Shown: positions 1 through 6,430 of the stretch, one piece after another
Layout of the letters: each line of letters begins with the position of its first letter
How positions within the stretch are numbered: position 1 is the first letter of the stretch
Origin: an uncultured Clostridium sp.
GTDB lineage: Bacteria; Bacillota; Clostridia; Lachnospirales; Lachnospiraceae
NCBI GenBank assembly: GCA_900540335.1
Contig: UQFC01000078.1
Span: forward strand, 1-13,087
Reading direction: 5' to 3'
Length of the DNA: 13,087 nucleotides
Made by a program: the position numbers and the translations under genes
Notes under the pieces: model-generated
Database searches by the model: none
Seen by the model: the letters and a program-made list of their open reading frames with translations, nothing else
Told to the model about the DNA's origin: nothing

Positions 1-62
1 GGGCGGCAGAGAATTTTGCCGCAGAAGCGACCCGCCGCAGGCGGAGAAGCTCGCGAGCTTCT
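1..62 (+). repeat. Structured intergenic repeat, copy 1 (5' end cut by window edge)
   Basis: This stretch matches the 3' half of the repeat seen again at 4299-4418 and 6322-6430, starting at the GGGCGGCAG segment. It contains a CCGCC-GCA-GGCGG hairpin and ends in a perfect 18-bp palindrome (45-62, AGAAGCTCG/CGAGCTTCT) followed by a T-run (62-66), so it can act as an intrinsic terminator for whatever gene lies to the left. The hairpin GCCGC-AGAA-GCGAC has one C/A mismatch in this copy. The left part of the element is outside the window. Confidence 0.8.
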
Positions 63-66
63 TTTT
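45..66 (+). terminator. Probable intrinsic terminator formed by the end of repeat copy 1
   Basis: AGAAGCTCG (45-53) is the exact reverse complement of CGAGCTTCT (54-62), and five T residues end the structure. As RNA this gives a 7-bp stem with a four-base loop followed by a U-tract. The gene it would terminate lies to the left of the window. The rest of the region up to the promoter at 194 (67-193) is AT-rich and I see no gene in it, only a small ACATT-TTTT-AATGT dyad at 164-177. Confidence 0.5.
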
Positions 67-193
67 CATCATAGAAGCGGGGGTTTTTTGTCTGGAAGAA
101 ACGAGAGAATCTGAAGGCGGAGAGATACTTCCGGAACAGGGATGATTTCTTAACGGTTTTTTAACATTTTTTAATGTAAATAAGAGAAATCAG

Positions 194-222
194 TTGCCGG
201 ACGGCGAAAAATACGATATAGT
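194..222 (+). promoter_or_regulatory. Promoter of the LacI-family regulator gene
   Basis: A TTGCCG -35 box (194-199) and a TATAGT -10 box (217-222) are separated by exactly 17 bp. The predicted transcription start, near 229, lies just before the operator at 233-246. The TTG of the -35 box could be read as a start codon in frame with the regulator, but its use here as a promoter element is the better explanation. Confidence 0.65.
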
Positions 223-232
223 AAAAGCAGCA

Positions 233-246
233 TACAATCGATTGCA
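233..246. promoter_or_regulatory. LacI-family operator, site 1 (autoregulation)
   Basis: TACAATCGATTGCA contains the perfect palindrome CAATCGATTG with a central CpG, the typical design of LacI/GalR-family operators. It lies just after the predicted start of transcription of the regulator gene and upstream of its GTG codon. The identical 15-mer, including the A before it, recurs at 1502-1516 in front of the reductase operon. Recognition by the neighbouring regulator is inferred from position and repetition. Confidence 0.75.
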
Positions 247-277
247 TAGAATAAGCGAAAGAAAAGAGAGTGAGCCA

Positions 278-1270
278 GTGACTATCTATGATATAGCAAA
301 AGAAGCAGGGGTAGCGGCCAGCACAGTTTCCAGGGTAATCAACAATAAGCCGGGGCTTCGGCCTGAAACCAGGGAGAGGGTGAGGCGGCTGCTGGAAAAA
401 TATAATTTTACGCCGGATGCGGCGGCGCGGGGACTGGTTATGCAGGCAACCAGAATGGTGGGAATTCTGATAGTGGATATTCGCGTTGCGCACCACACAG
501 ACAGTGCCTATGTAATTGAGCAGGCGCTGACACGCCGCGGCTACTGCTGCATTACCATGAGTACAGGCCCGACAGAAGAGGGAAAGGCAAATTACATCCG
601 GATTCTGGAAGAGAGACGGGTGGAAGGTGTCATTCTGATGGGCTCTATGTTTGCGACAGAGAAGGTAAAAGAAAGCATTAAGCATCATCTGGCAAATATT
701 CCTGTGGTAATTGTCAATGGATATCTGGATCTTCCGAATGTTTCCGGTGTCATTGTGGATGAAAATGCAGGTGTGGAACGATGTGTGGATCTTCTGGTAT
801 CCAAAGGGAAACGGAAAGTGGCATTTGTTCTGGATCAGGAATCTCCGTCAAACCTTCTGAAACAGAAGGGGTATATAGACGGAATGAAACAGAACGGGGT
901 TCCGGAGGAAAATCTGCTGCTGTACGATGCGCCGGAAAGCTCCGTAAAGGGCGGCTATGATATTACCGTGCAGATTTTAAAGGAACATCCGGATATCGAA
1001 GGAATCATATATTCCATTGATCTGGTTGCGGTAGGAGGAGTGCGTGCAGCCAGTGACCTGGGGCTCAGGATTCCGGATCAGATCGGGCTGATTGGCGTGG
1101 ATAATGCAGTTTACGGGGAGATTTGTTCTCCGAAGCTGACAACTCTGGACAATAAAACAGAAGAGATGAGTGAGTTTGCTGCAGAAATTCTGTGGGAGGG
1201 CCTGAAGGGAAAACGTCAAAACAGAAAAATGATGCTGTTTTCTGAGATTATTGAAAGAGAAACCACATAA
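278..1270 (+). CDS. LacI/GalR-family transcriptional regulator
   Basis: The 330-residue product has the usual LacI-family layout. An N-terminal helix-turn-helix (TIYDIAKEAGVAASTVSRVI, residues 2-21) is followed by a hinge ending in AAARGL (residues 48-53), where the leucine is the residue that normally wedges into the central CpG of the operator. A periplasmic-binding-protein-like ligand domain (from about residue 61, VGILIVDIR) fills the rest. I chose the GTG at 278 because it gives the standard family N-terminus, has a purine-rich GAAAAGAGAG upstream, and leaves the promoter (194-222) and operator (233-246) outside the gene; the longer TTG reading from 194 would put both inside it. The shared operator upstream of the reductase gene argues that it controls the sugar-acid operon as well as itself. 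Its effector is probably the transported sugar acid or a derivative, which is inference. No convincing terminator follows it. Confidence 0.92.
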   Translation: MTIYDIAKEAGVAASTVSRVINNKPGLRPETRERVRRLLEKYNFTPDAAARGLVMQATRMVGILIVDIRVAHHTDSAYVIEQALTRRGYCCITMSTGPTEEGKANYIRILEERRVEGVILMGSMFATEKVKESIKHHLANIPVVIVNGYLDLPNVSGVIVDENAGVERCVDLLVSKGKRKVAFVLDQESPSNLLKQKGYIDGMKQNGVPEENLLLYDAPESSVKGGYDITVQILKEHPDIEGIIYSIDLVAVGGVRAASDLGLRIPDQIGLIGVDNAVYGEICSPKLTTLDNKTEEMSEFAAEILWEGLKGKRQNRKMMLFSEIIERETT

Positions 1271-1276
1271 AACAAA

Positions 1277-1290
1277 AGTAATCGATTGCA
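1277..1290. promoter_or_regulatory. LacI-family operator, site 2 (possible auxiliary site)
   Basis: AATCGATTGCA at 1280-1290 is identical to the right 11 bases of sites 1 and 3; the left three positions differ. It starts ten bases after the regulator's stop codon and its centre is 226 bp from the centre of site 3. It lies too far upstream to block the reductase promoter directly, so a role in DNA looping, as with auxiliary lac operators, is an inference. The rest of 1271-1468 is AT-rich with only a weak AT hairpin (1334-1349) and no gene. Confidence 0.5.
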
Positions 1291-1468
1291 AAGAAAGTGG
1301 GAAAATAAGTATCAAAATTGAAAAAAGAGACAGTTTTTCGGAAGAAAAAAGGCCGCAGAATTGTTTTCATGTGCCAAAAAACAGGGGAAATATATTCTTA
1401 ACATAAAATTTATATAAATTGCATAAAGAAGTTATGGGCATTTTGTATATATTTTTTTAATTAAGGCA

Positions 1469-1497
1469 TTGAAAAACAAACATAATTGTGATAATAT
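1469..1497 (+). promoter_or_regulatory. Promoter of the reductase/TRAP operon
   Basis: A TTGAAA -35 box (1469-1474) is followed by overlapping -10 candidates: GATAAT at 1490-1495 with an extended TG at 1487-1488 (15-bp spacer), or TAATAT at 1492-1497 (17-bp spacer). Either reading puts the transcription start at about 1502-1505, directly on operator site 3. This geometry mirrors that of the regulator's own promoter. Confidence 0.6.
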
Positions 1498-1502
1498 TTA
1501 AA

Positions 1503-1516
1503 TACAATCGATTGCA
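1503..1516. promoter_or_regulatory. LacI-family operator, site 3 (operon operator)
   Basis: TACAATCGATTGCA is identical to site 1, including the preceding A. It overlaps the predicted transcription start of the reductase gene, a position where a bound repressor would block transcription. With site 1 it defines a two-promoter regulon for the adjacent LacI-family protein. Confidence 0.78.
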
Positions 1517-1571
1517 AAAATGCAGATGTATCAAATGAATGAAAAGTGTGTTAAGAAAAGGGGTTAAAAGC

Positions 1572-2576
1572 ATGTTAAGAATCAAGTATGAGGATTTGCT
1601 GAATGAATTCAAACGCGTACTTGTCAGCAGAGGGTTTACAGAGAAAAATGCCGTTGATGCAGCAACCGTTTTTGCACAGAACAGTCTGGATGGTATTTAC
1701 AGCCATGGAATCAATCGATTCCCGAGAGTGGTTGAATATCTGGACAAAGGAGAAATTAATCCGGATGTGACTGCTACCTGTGAGATGGCTATGGGAGCGA
1801 TTGAGAGATGGAACGGTCACAGAGGTTTCGGACCGCTGAATGCAAAGCAGGCGATGGATCGGGCCTGTGAGCTTGCAAAGCAGTATGGAATTGGTATGGT
1901 AGCTCTTGGAAACAACAACCACTGGATGCGGGGCGGCAGCTACGGCTGGCAGGCAGCGGATCAGGGCTGCATTGGTATCTGCTGGTCCAACACAATGCCC
2001 AACATGCCGGCATGGGGCGGCAAGGATCGCAAGATTGGAAACAATCCGCTGATTATGGCAGTTCCCAAAAGCAACGGGGAGCATGTGGTAGTTGACTGTG
2101 CAGTATCCCAGTTCTCTTACGGGAAAATGGAGGACTGCAGATTAAAGGGCCTGCAGCTTCCGGTTCCGGGAGGCTACGATGAAGACGGCAACCTGACGAC
2201 AGACCCGGCAGCAATCGAGAAAACATGGAGAGTGCTTCCTATGGGATACTGGAAGGGAAGCGGTATTTCCATCCTTCTGGATCTGATGTCTACGGTTATG
2301 ACCAATGCCAACTCCGTTCAGAAAATAGGAACCTTCGGTGATGAGATTGGCCTGTCTCAGATGATGATTGCCATGGACCCCTCCAAATTCCAGGATGCCG
2401 GGACAACAGACCGGATCGTGGATGAGCTGGTGGCAGATATTAAGTCCTCCATTCCGGCAGAGGAAGGCGGTCAGGTATTTTATCCGGGTGAAATTGAGAT
2501 TAATACACGAAGAGACAACATGGAAAACGGCATTCCGGTGCTTGAGGAAAAATGGAACGCTGTTTTGGCAATGTAG
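1572..2576 (+). CDS. dlgD: 2,3-diketo-L-gulonate reductase (YiaK/DlgD-type, Ldh2 family)
   Basis: The 334-residue product closely follows the E. coli DlgD (YiaK) sequence as I know it, which has 332 residues. Shared blocks include YSHGINRFPR (residues 43-52, with the catalytic-type His45), NNHWMRGGSYGWQAAD, IGICWSN, a GNNPLIMAVP segment, QFSYGKME and LPMGYWKGSG. The family is the malate/lactate dehydrogenase-like Ldh2 superfamily, NAD(P)H-dependent and cytoplasmic; DlgD reduces 2,3-diketo-L-gulonate to 3-keto-L-gulonate. The ATG at 1572 is preferred over the in-frame ATG at 1539 because AAAAGGGG at 1556-1563 lies eight bases before it and it gives the family N-terminus. It is the first gene of an operon and is followed 24 bp later by a YiaL-type gene, as in E. 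coli. A related sugar-acid substrate cannot be excluded from sequence alone. Confidence 0.88.
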   Translation: MLRIKYEDLLNEFKRVLVSRGFTEKNAVDAATVFAQNSLDGIYSHGINRFPRVVEYLDKGEINPDVTATCEMAMGAIERWNGHRGFGPLNAKQAMDRACELAKQYGIGMVALGNNNHWMRGGSYGWQAADQGCIGICWSNTMPNMPAWGGKDRKIGNNPLIMAVPKSNGEHVVVDCAVSQFSYGKMEDCRLKGLQLPVPGGYDEDGNLTTDPAAIEKTWRVLPMGYWKGSGISILLDLMSTVMTNANSVQKIGTFGDEIGLSQMMIAMDPSKFQDAGTTDRIVDELVADIKSSIPAEEGGQVFYPGEIEINTRRDNMENGIPVLEEKWNAVLAM

Positions 2577-2600
2577 TTTCGCGATGAAAGGAGAAATACA

Positions 2601-3065
2601 ATGATTTTTTCATCTATTTACGCAAAAGATGATATGAAAAAATATCCAAAGCCCATTCAGACAGCTCTCGAGTATTTAAAGAGCAATGATTTTACGGCTA
2701 TGGAGCCTGGCGTATATGAGATTCAGGGAAAAGAAATCTATGCACAGGTTATGGATGCCCAGACAGCTCCGGCTGAGGAAAAACGTCCGGAGGTTCATGA
2801 AAAGTTTATTGACGTTCAGTTTCTGGCATCCGGAAGAGAGCGCCTCGGCTTTACACCGGATACAGGAAACTACGAGGTGGACGAGCGCTTTGACGAGAGA
2901 GATTTGATTTTTTATAAATCTGTGGAAAATGAAGGCTTTATTGAAGCAACTCCTGGCTGCTACAGCATTTTCTTCCCGGCAGATGTTCACCGTCCGGCAG
3001 TTGCAGCAGGAGAACCTATGAAGATTCGCAAGGTTGTAGTAAAGGTCAGCACTGCGCTTCTGTAG
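2601..3065 (+). CDS. yiaL: YhcH/YjgK/YiaL family protein (cupin-like)
   Basis: The 154-residue product has the same length as E. coli YiaL and carries the family's conserved features: EVHEKFIDVQF (E64, H66, D71, Q73) and FFPADVHRP (H130), residues placed to form the metal-binding pocket of the cupin-like barrel. The family (formerly DUF386) is often encoded beside sugar and sugar-acid transport genes and is suspected to act as an anomerase or isomerase; its exact reaction here is unknown. An AAAGGAG site at 2587-2593 fixes the ATG start. The gene sits 24 bp after the reductase and 82 bp before the TRAP binding protein, so it is almost certainly co-transcribed. The 82-bp gap contains a small hairpin (ACTGTT/AACAGT, 3095-3112) but no terminator. 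It has no signal peptide and should be cytoplasmic. Confidence 0.88.
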   Translation: MIFSSIYAKDDMKKYPKPIQTALEYLKSNDFTAMEPGVYEIQGKEIYAQVMDAQTAPAEEKRPEVHEKFIDVQFLASGRERLGFTPDTGNYEVDERFDERDLIFYKSVENEGFIEATPGCYSIFFPADVHRPAVAAGEPMKIRKVVVKVSTALL

Positions 3066-3147
3066 GAAAACAAGGTATTGCGGAACTTTATGGAACTGTT
3101 AGTTTAAACAGTCCGTAAAAATATAAATGTAAGAAGGGAAAAAAATT

Positions 3148-4245
3148 ATGAAGAAGAAACTGGCACTTGTACTGGCAGGCGTAATGGCAGCAGCATCTCT
3201 GACAGGCTGCGGCGGCGGAGCAGCAAAGGAGACAACAGCAGCACCGGCAGCAGGCGGAAATGCAGCACCGGCAGCAACTGAGGCAGCAGCACCATCTGAC
3301 GTAAAGCCGGAGCTGAATCTGATTATTGCTTCCAACCAGACCTCCCTGGACAACCCGTATTCCTATGGTATGGACAAATTCAAAGAGGTTGTTGAAGAAA
3401 AGTCCGGCGGCAAGATTCAGGTTACCGTACATAAGGGAACCCTGGGCGAGAACGAGAACGAGCTGATCGAGAAGCTGGAGATGGGCGCAGCATCTATGGT
3501 AGTTGCTTCTCCCGGATTTATGACCGCTATCGGTGTTCCGGAGGTAGATATCTTTTCTCTGAACTATCTGTTTGACAGCTTTGAACACTGGGAGACCTGT
3601 CTGGACGGTGAGTTCGGTGACAAGATGAAAGAAACCGTAAAAGAGAAAACCGGCAACAATTTCCGGATTATGTCTTACTGGTCCTCCTCTGTTCGTGATT
3701 ATTATGGAAAGAAACCTGTTTCCAAGCCGGAGGATCTGAAGGGAATGACCATTCGTACCCAGTCTTCTCAGGTTCAGCAGGAATTCTGGAAAGCATGCGG
3801 CGCAATCCCGACTTCTGTTGCATGGGGCGAGCTGTATCAGGCACTGCAGCAGGGCGTTGTAGATTCTGCAGAGAACGACTACACCAGCTTTATGCTGAAA
3901 GAGCATCACAAAACAGACAATGGTCATTACATTACTGAGACACACCATGACTACACCACTCGTCTTCTGCTGATGAACGGTCATTTCTATGATGGTCTGA
4001 CTGATGAGCAGAAGGGCTGGATCGATGAGGCTGTTGTTGAGTGTACCAAGGAAGAGCGTGAAGTAGTTTACAGAATGTTTGAGGAGTCCAAGGAGAAGGT
4101 TATCGCTGACGGCGCAGAAGTAACCAACTTTGAAGATGTTGATATCGATGCATTTAAGGCTCTGGCACTTCCGATTCAGGACAAGTTTGCAGCAGACAAT
4201 AACATGACTGCAGAGCTTGAAATGATTCGTGCAGCAGCAAAATAA
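3148..4245 (+). CDS. TRAP transporter substrate-binding lipoprotein (DctP family)
   Basis: This 365-residue protein begins with a lipoprotein signal peptide ending in the lipobox LTGC (Cys21), then an Ala/Thr/Pro-rich linker to about residue 50 and a DctP-type binding domain. The segment DLKGMTIRTQSS contains Arg203, which corresponds to the arginine that grips the carboxylate of the ligand in this family, and the later WGELYQALQQGVVDSAEN (residues 226-243) is the standard DctP signature. The protein would be anchored outside the membrane and deliver a sugar acid to the DctQ/DctM permease encoded downstream. AGAAGGG at 3132-3138 serves as the ribosome binding site. In the E. coli yia operon the binding protein gene (yiaO) comes last; here it comes first and is cut off from dctQM by a terminator and a repeat. 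The ligand 2,3-diketo-L-gulonate is inferred from the adjacent reductase. Confidence 0.93.
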   Translation: MKKKLALVLAGVMAAASLTGCGGGAAKETTAAPAAGGNAAPAATEAAAPSDVKPELNLIIASNQTSLDNPYSYGMDKFKEVVEEKSGGKIQVTVHKGTLGENENELIEKLEMGAASMVVASPGFMTAIGVPEVDIFSLNYLFDSFEHWETCLDGEFGDKMKETVKEKTGNNFRIMSYWSSSVRDYYGKKPVSKPEDLKGMTIRTQSSQVQQEFWKACGAIPTSVAWGELYQALQQGVVDSAENDYTSFMLKEHHKTDNGHYITETHHDYTTRLLLMNGHFYDGLTDEQKGWIDEAVVECTKEEREVVYRMFEESKEKVIADGAEVTNFEDVDIDAFKALALPIQDKFAADNNMTAELEMIRAAAK

Positions 4246-4259
4246 AGCGTGAAATCACA

Positions 4260-4297
4260 CAACAGTCACCTGGGAGGCTGGGTGGCTGTTGTTTTTT
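4260..4297 (+). terminator. Intrinsic terminator or attenuator after dctP
   Basis: CAACAGTCACC (4260-4270) pairs with GGTGGCTGTTG (4281-4291) in an 11-bp stem with one G-U pair and a 10-base loop, followed directly by six T residues (4292-4297). It stands 15 bp after the dctP stop codon and before the rest of the same transporter, so partial readthrough is needed for dctQM. This would raise the ratio of binding protein to permease. Confidence 0.85.
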
Positions 4298-4298
4298 G

Positions 4299-4418
4299 TT
4301 TCATAGGAAATTACGTCCTATGAAACAAAAACGCTCCGCGAGGATCGCCATGGGGCGGCAGAGAATTTTGTCGCAGAAGCGACCCGCCGCAGGCGGAGAA
4401 GCTCGCGAGTGAGCTTCT
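4299..4418 (+). repeat. Structured intergenic repeat, copy 2 (complete)
   Basis: This is the most complete copy of the repeat. It opens with TTTCATAGGA-AATTACG-TCCTATGAAA (4299-4325); in this copy the flanking T and A tracts lengthen the stem to about 16 bp. CTCCGC (4334-4339) can pair with GCGGAG (4393-4398) to enclose smaller hairpins, including GTCGC-AGAA-GCGAC (4370-4383) and CCGCC-GCA-GGCGG. It ends in AGAAGCTC (4397-4404) and GAGCTTCT (4411-4418) followed by T residues. No open reading frame is suggested, and the origin (a non-autonomous mobile element or a REP-like sequence) is unknown. Confidence 0.85.
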
Positions 4419-4421
4419 TTT
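4397..4421 (+). terminator. Possible second terminator at the end of repeat copy 2
   Basis: AGAAGCTC (4397-4404) and GAGCTTCT (4411-4418) form an 8-bp stem with a 6-base loop, followed by T residues to 4421. It lies upstream of dctQ, and I see no convincing promoter in the remaining 55 bp, so dctQM expression seems to depend on reading through two such structures. The T-run is short, so termination may be weak. Confidence 0.45.
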
Positions 4422-4476
4422 CACTTCAATTTAGGGCTTTGGAAAGAGCGTGTTAAGGATAAAAGGAGAATTAGGA

Positions 4477-4962
4477 ATGAAGAAGGCAATTGAGATGCTG
4501 CAGAAAATTCAGATTGCAATCGGCGGATTCTTTCTGTGCATATTTCTGCTGACAGTTGTATATCAGATGCTGTCCCGTTATCTCGGAATAGCGGCCACCT
4601 GGACAGAGGACGTATCCATGTATTCATTTATCTGGGCGGTATTTATGGGAGCCGGCGCTATGGTTTATGAAAAACGTCATTTCGCCTTTACCTCCATCAG
4701 CGACATGATGAAGGATGAGCGGAAGAAAACGGTTCTGTCTATCATTATTGCAGTGATTATGCTGTTTTTTGCTGTATTGATGGTGTATTATGGATTTAAG
4801 GTAACAAAGCAGTTCTGGAATTATACCTGGGTTAATATTCCGTCCTTTAAGAGAGGTCCTACCTGGCTGTGCCTGCCTCTGTGCGGAATTACCTCTGCAA
4901 TTTACCTGGTAAATCAGATTGTTGAAGATGTTGCAAAGCTTGCGAAAGGAGGAAATAAATAA
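4477..4962 (+). CDS. TRAP transporter small permease (DctQ family)
   Basis: This 161-residue membrane protein has the DctQ pattern: four hydrophobic segments (about residues 12-30, 45-65, 85-105 and 128-148), the conserved SRYLGIAATWTEDVSMYSFIW stretch in helices 1-2 and a short charged C-terminus. It forms the membrane complex with DctM, and is probably equivalent to E. coli YiaM. The ATG at 4477 is preferred over an in-frame GTG at 4450 because AAAAGGAG at 4461-4468 lies eight bases before it and the extra nine residues are not family-like. It overlaps the next gene by one base (TAATG), indicating translational coupling. Transcription must come through the terminator and repeat that separate it from dctP, since no clear promoter is visible. 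Confidence 0.92.
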   Translation: MKKAIEMLQKIQIAIGGFFLCIFLLTVVYQMLSRYLGIAATWTEDVSMYSFIWAVFMGAGAMVYEKRHFAFTSISDMMKDERKKTVLSIIIAVIMLFFAVLMVYYGFKVTKQFWNYTWVNIPSFKRGPTWLCLPLCGITSAIYLVNQIVEDVAKLAKGGNK

Positions 4963-6248
4963 TGGGTGCACTCTTAGTAATTATGTTTGTTGTTTTTGTA
5001 GCTATTGGTGTTCCGATCTCCTTTGCGCTGGGCGTGGTTTCCTTTGCAGGAATTGCCTCCCTGGGACAGATTCCGAATACGGTAGTGTTTTCCAAGATGT
5101 TCAATGGTCTGAACAGCTTTACGCTTCTGGCAGTTCCGCTGTTTATTCTGGCTGCAAACCTGATGAATGAAGGTGCGATTACAGAAAAACTGATTGACTG
5201 CTGCAACTCTATGGTAGGTCATCTGCGCGGCGGCCTGGCTTATTCCAACGTACTTGTTTCCATGATTTTTGCAGGTATTTCCGGTTCTTCCCAGGCAGAT
5301 ACTGCAGGTGTCGGCAAGATCTTTATTCCGGCAATGGAGAAACAGGGCTATGATAAAGGAACTGCTGTAGGTGTTACTGCGGCGTCCTCCACCCTTGGCT
5401 CTATTATTCCTCCCAGTATTACCATGGTTGTATATGCAGGTATTGCCAACGTCAGCACAGGCGCGCTGTTTATGTCCGGCCTGGTTCCCGGAATTCTTCT
5501 GGGTCTTGCAATGATGGCAGTGGTTAAGTTTTATTCCAGGAGAAAGAATTTCCCGAAATGTGAGCGTGTTCCCATGTCTCAGGTGATTCGTCAGACTCTG
5601 GAATCCATGCCGGCTCTTCTGACTCCGATCATCCTGATTGGCGGTATTGTATCCGGTCTGTTCACTCCTACGGAGTCAGCAGCATTTGCATGTATTTATG
5701 CACTGTTTGTAGGTATCTTTTTCTACAAAACCATTAAGATCAAAAACCTGCCCCGCATCCTGATCGAGACTATGAAGCTTTCTTCCCTGTCTCTGTTTGC
5801 TCTGGCAACAGCAAATGCTCTGGGCGAGCTGTTAAGCTACTATCAGCTGAATGTACTGGTTCAGAATCTGTTTGCAAGCATGCCGGGCGGAAAACTGGTA
5901 TTCCTGATTGTTGTAGTTGCATTCTTCATGTTTGTAGGTACTTTCATGGATGCAGTTCCGGCTATGATCCTGTTTGTTCCGATTATTCTTCCGGCTTCTA
6001 CGGCTCTGGGCATCAGCCCGATTATCCTGGGCCTGATTATTGTAGTTACTCTGGCTCTTGGTCTGGTAACACCGCCGTATGGCCTGTGTCTGCTGATTGC
6101 TTCTTCTATCAGTGGAATTAAGATTGAGGACGCATTTAAGGGAACACTTCCGTATTTCCTGTCCTCTATTGCAGTTCTGGCTCTGCTGGTTCTGTTCCCG
6201 GATCTGTGGCTGGCAATTCCGGCAACCATCTTCCCGGGTCTGTTCTAA
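4962..6248 (+). CDS. TRAP transporter large permease (DctM family)
   Basis: The 428-residue product is of normal length for DctM and is hydrophobic throughout, consistent with about 11-12 membrane segments in two structurally repeated halves. Family landmarks include the GISGSSQADTAGVGKIFIP segment, STLGSIIPPSI in the first half, and GTFMDAVPAMILFVPI and LGLVTPPYGLCL in the second half. DctM carries the sodium-coupled transport pathway and works with DctQ and the DctP lipoprotein; it is probably equivalent to E. coli YiaN. AAAGGAGG at 4945-4952 is a near-perfect ribosome binding site inside the end of dctQ, and the start codon overlaps the dctQ stop by one base. A terminator follows 18 bp after the stop codon. 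Nothing suggests truncation or frameshift. Confidence 0.95.
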   Translation: MGALLVIMFVVFVAIGVPISFALGVVSFAGIASLGQIPNTVVFSKMFNGLNSFTLLAVPLFILAANLMNEGAITEKLIDCCNSMVGHLRGGLAYSNVLVSMIFAGISGSSQADTAGVGKIFIPAMEKQGYDKGTAVGVTAASSTLGSIIPPSITMVVYAGIANVSTGALFMSGLVPGILLGLAMMAVVKFYSRRKNFPKCERVPMSQVIRQTLESMPALLTPIILIGGIVSGLFTPTESAAFACIYALFVGIFFYKTIKIKNLPRILIETMKLSSLSLFALATANALGELLSYYQLNVLVQNLFASMPGGKLVFLIVVVAFFMFVGTFMDAVPAMILFVPIILPASTALGISPIILGLIIVVTLALGLVTPPYGLCLLIASSISGIKIEDAFKGTLPYFLSSIAVLALLVLFPDLWLAIPATIFPGLF

Positions 6249-6266
6249 ACAAACAAAAGAGAAAGT

Positions 6267-6319
6267 CTGTCCGGCAGTGGATTTCCTTTCGGAAAATCTG
6301 CTGTCCGGGCAGTTTTTTT
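6267..6319 (+). terminator. Intrinsic terminator after dctM
   Basis: CTGTCCGGCAG (from 6267) and GATTTCC pair with GGAAAATC and CTGTCCGGGCAG (ending 6312) in a long imperfect stem with small bulges, followed by seven T residues (6313-6319). It closes the TRAP operon just before repeat copy 3. Confidence 0.82.
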
Positions 6320-6321
6320 CA

Positions 6322-6430
6322 TTTCATAGGAAATTACGTCCTATGAAACAAAAAACGCTCCGCGAGGATCGCCATGGGGCGGCAGAGAATTTTGCCGCAG
6401 AAGCGGCCCGCCGCAGGCGGAGAAGCTCGC
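6322..6430 (+). repeat. Structured intergenic repeat, copy 3 (3' end altered)
   Basis: The sequence is almost identical to copy 2 from the TTTCATAGGA palindrome (6322-6348) through GAGAAGCTCGC (6430). Here the small hairpin reads GCCGC-AGAA-GCGGC, where copy 2 has GTCGC-AGAA-GCGAC, a paired change that keeps the stem. The final GAGCTTCT arm is replaced by AGGATCGTTTCATAA, so the terminator-like end is lost. The TTTCATA following it (6438-6444) resembles the start of the element again, which may mark a junction or a degraded second copy. Confidence 0.85.

Noticed and set aside
1539..1571. Upstream in-frame ATG as the start of the reductase
   Set aside because: It has no ribosome binding site, and the AAAAGGGG site at 1556-1563 serves the ATG at 1572, which matches the N-terminus of E. 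coli DlgD.
3088..3984. Long minus-strand reading frame (298 codons) opposite dctP
   Set aside because: It is the antisense of a clear TRAP binding protein; its low-complexity Cys/Ala-rich end mirrors the Ala-rich linker, and it has no plausible ribosome binding site or family motif.
4299..4418. The repeats as a CRISPR array
   Set aside because: The copies are about 2 kb apart or more, much longer than CRISPR repeats, with ordinary operons between them and no spacers or cas genes.
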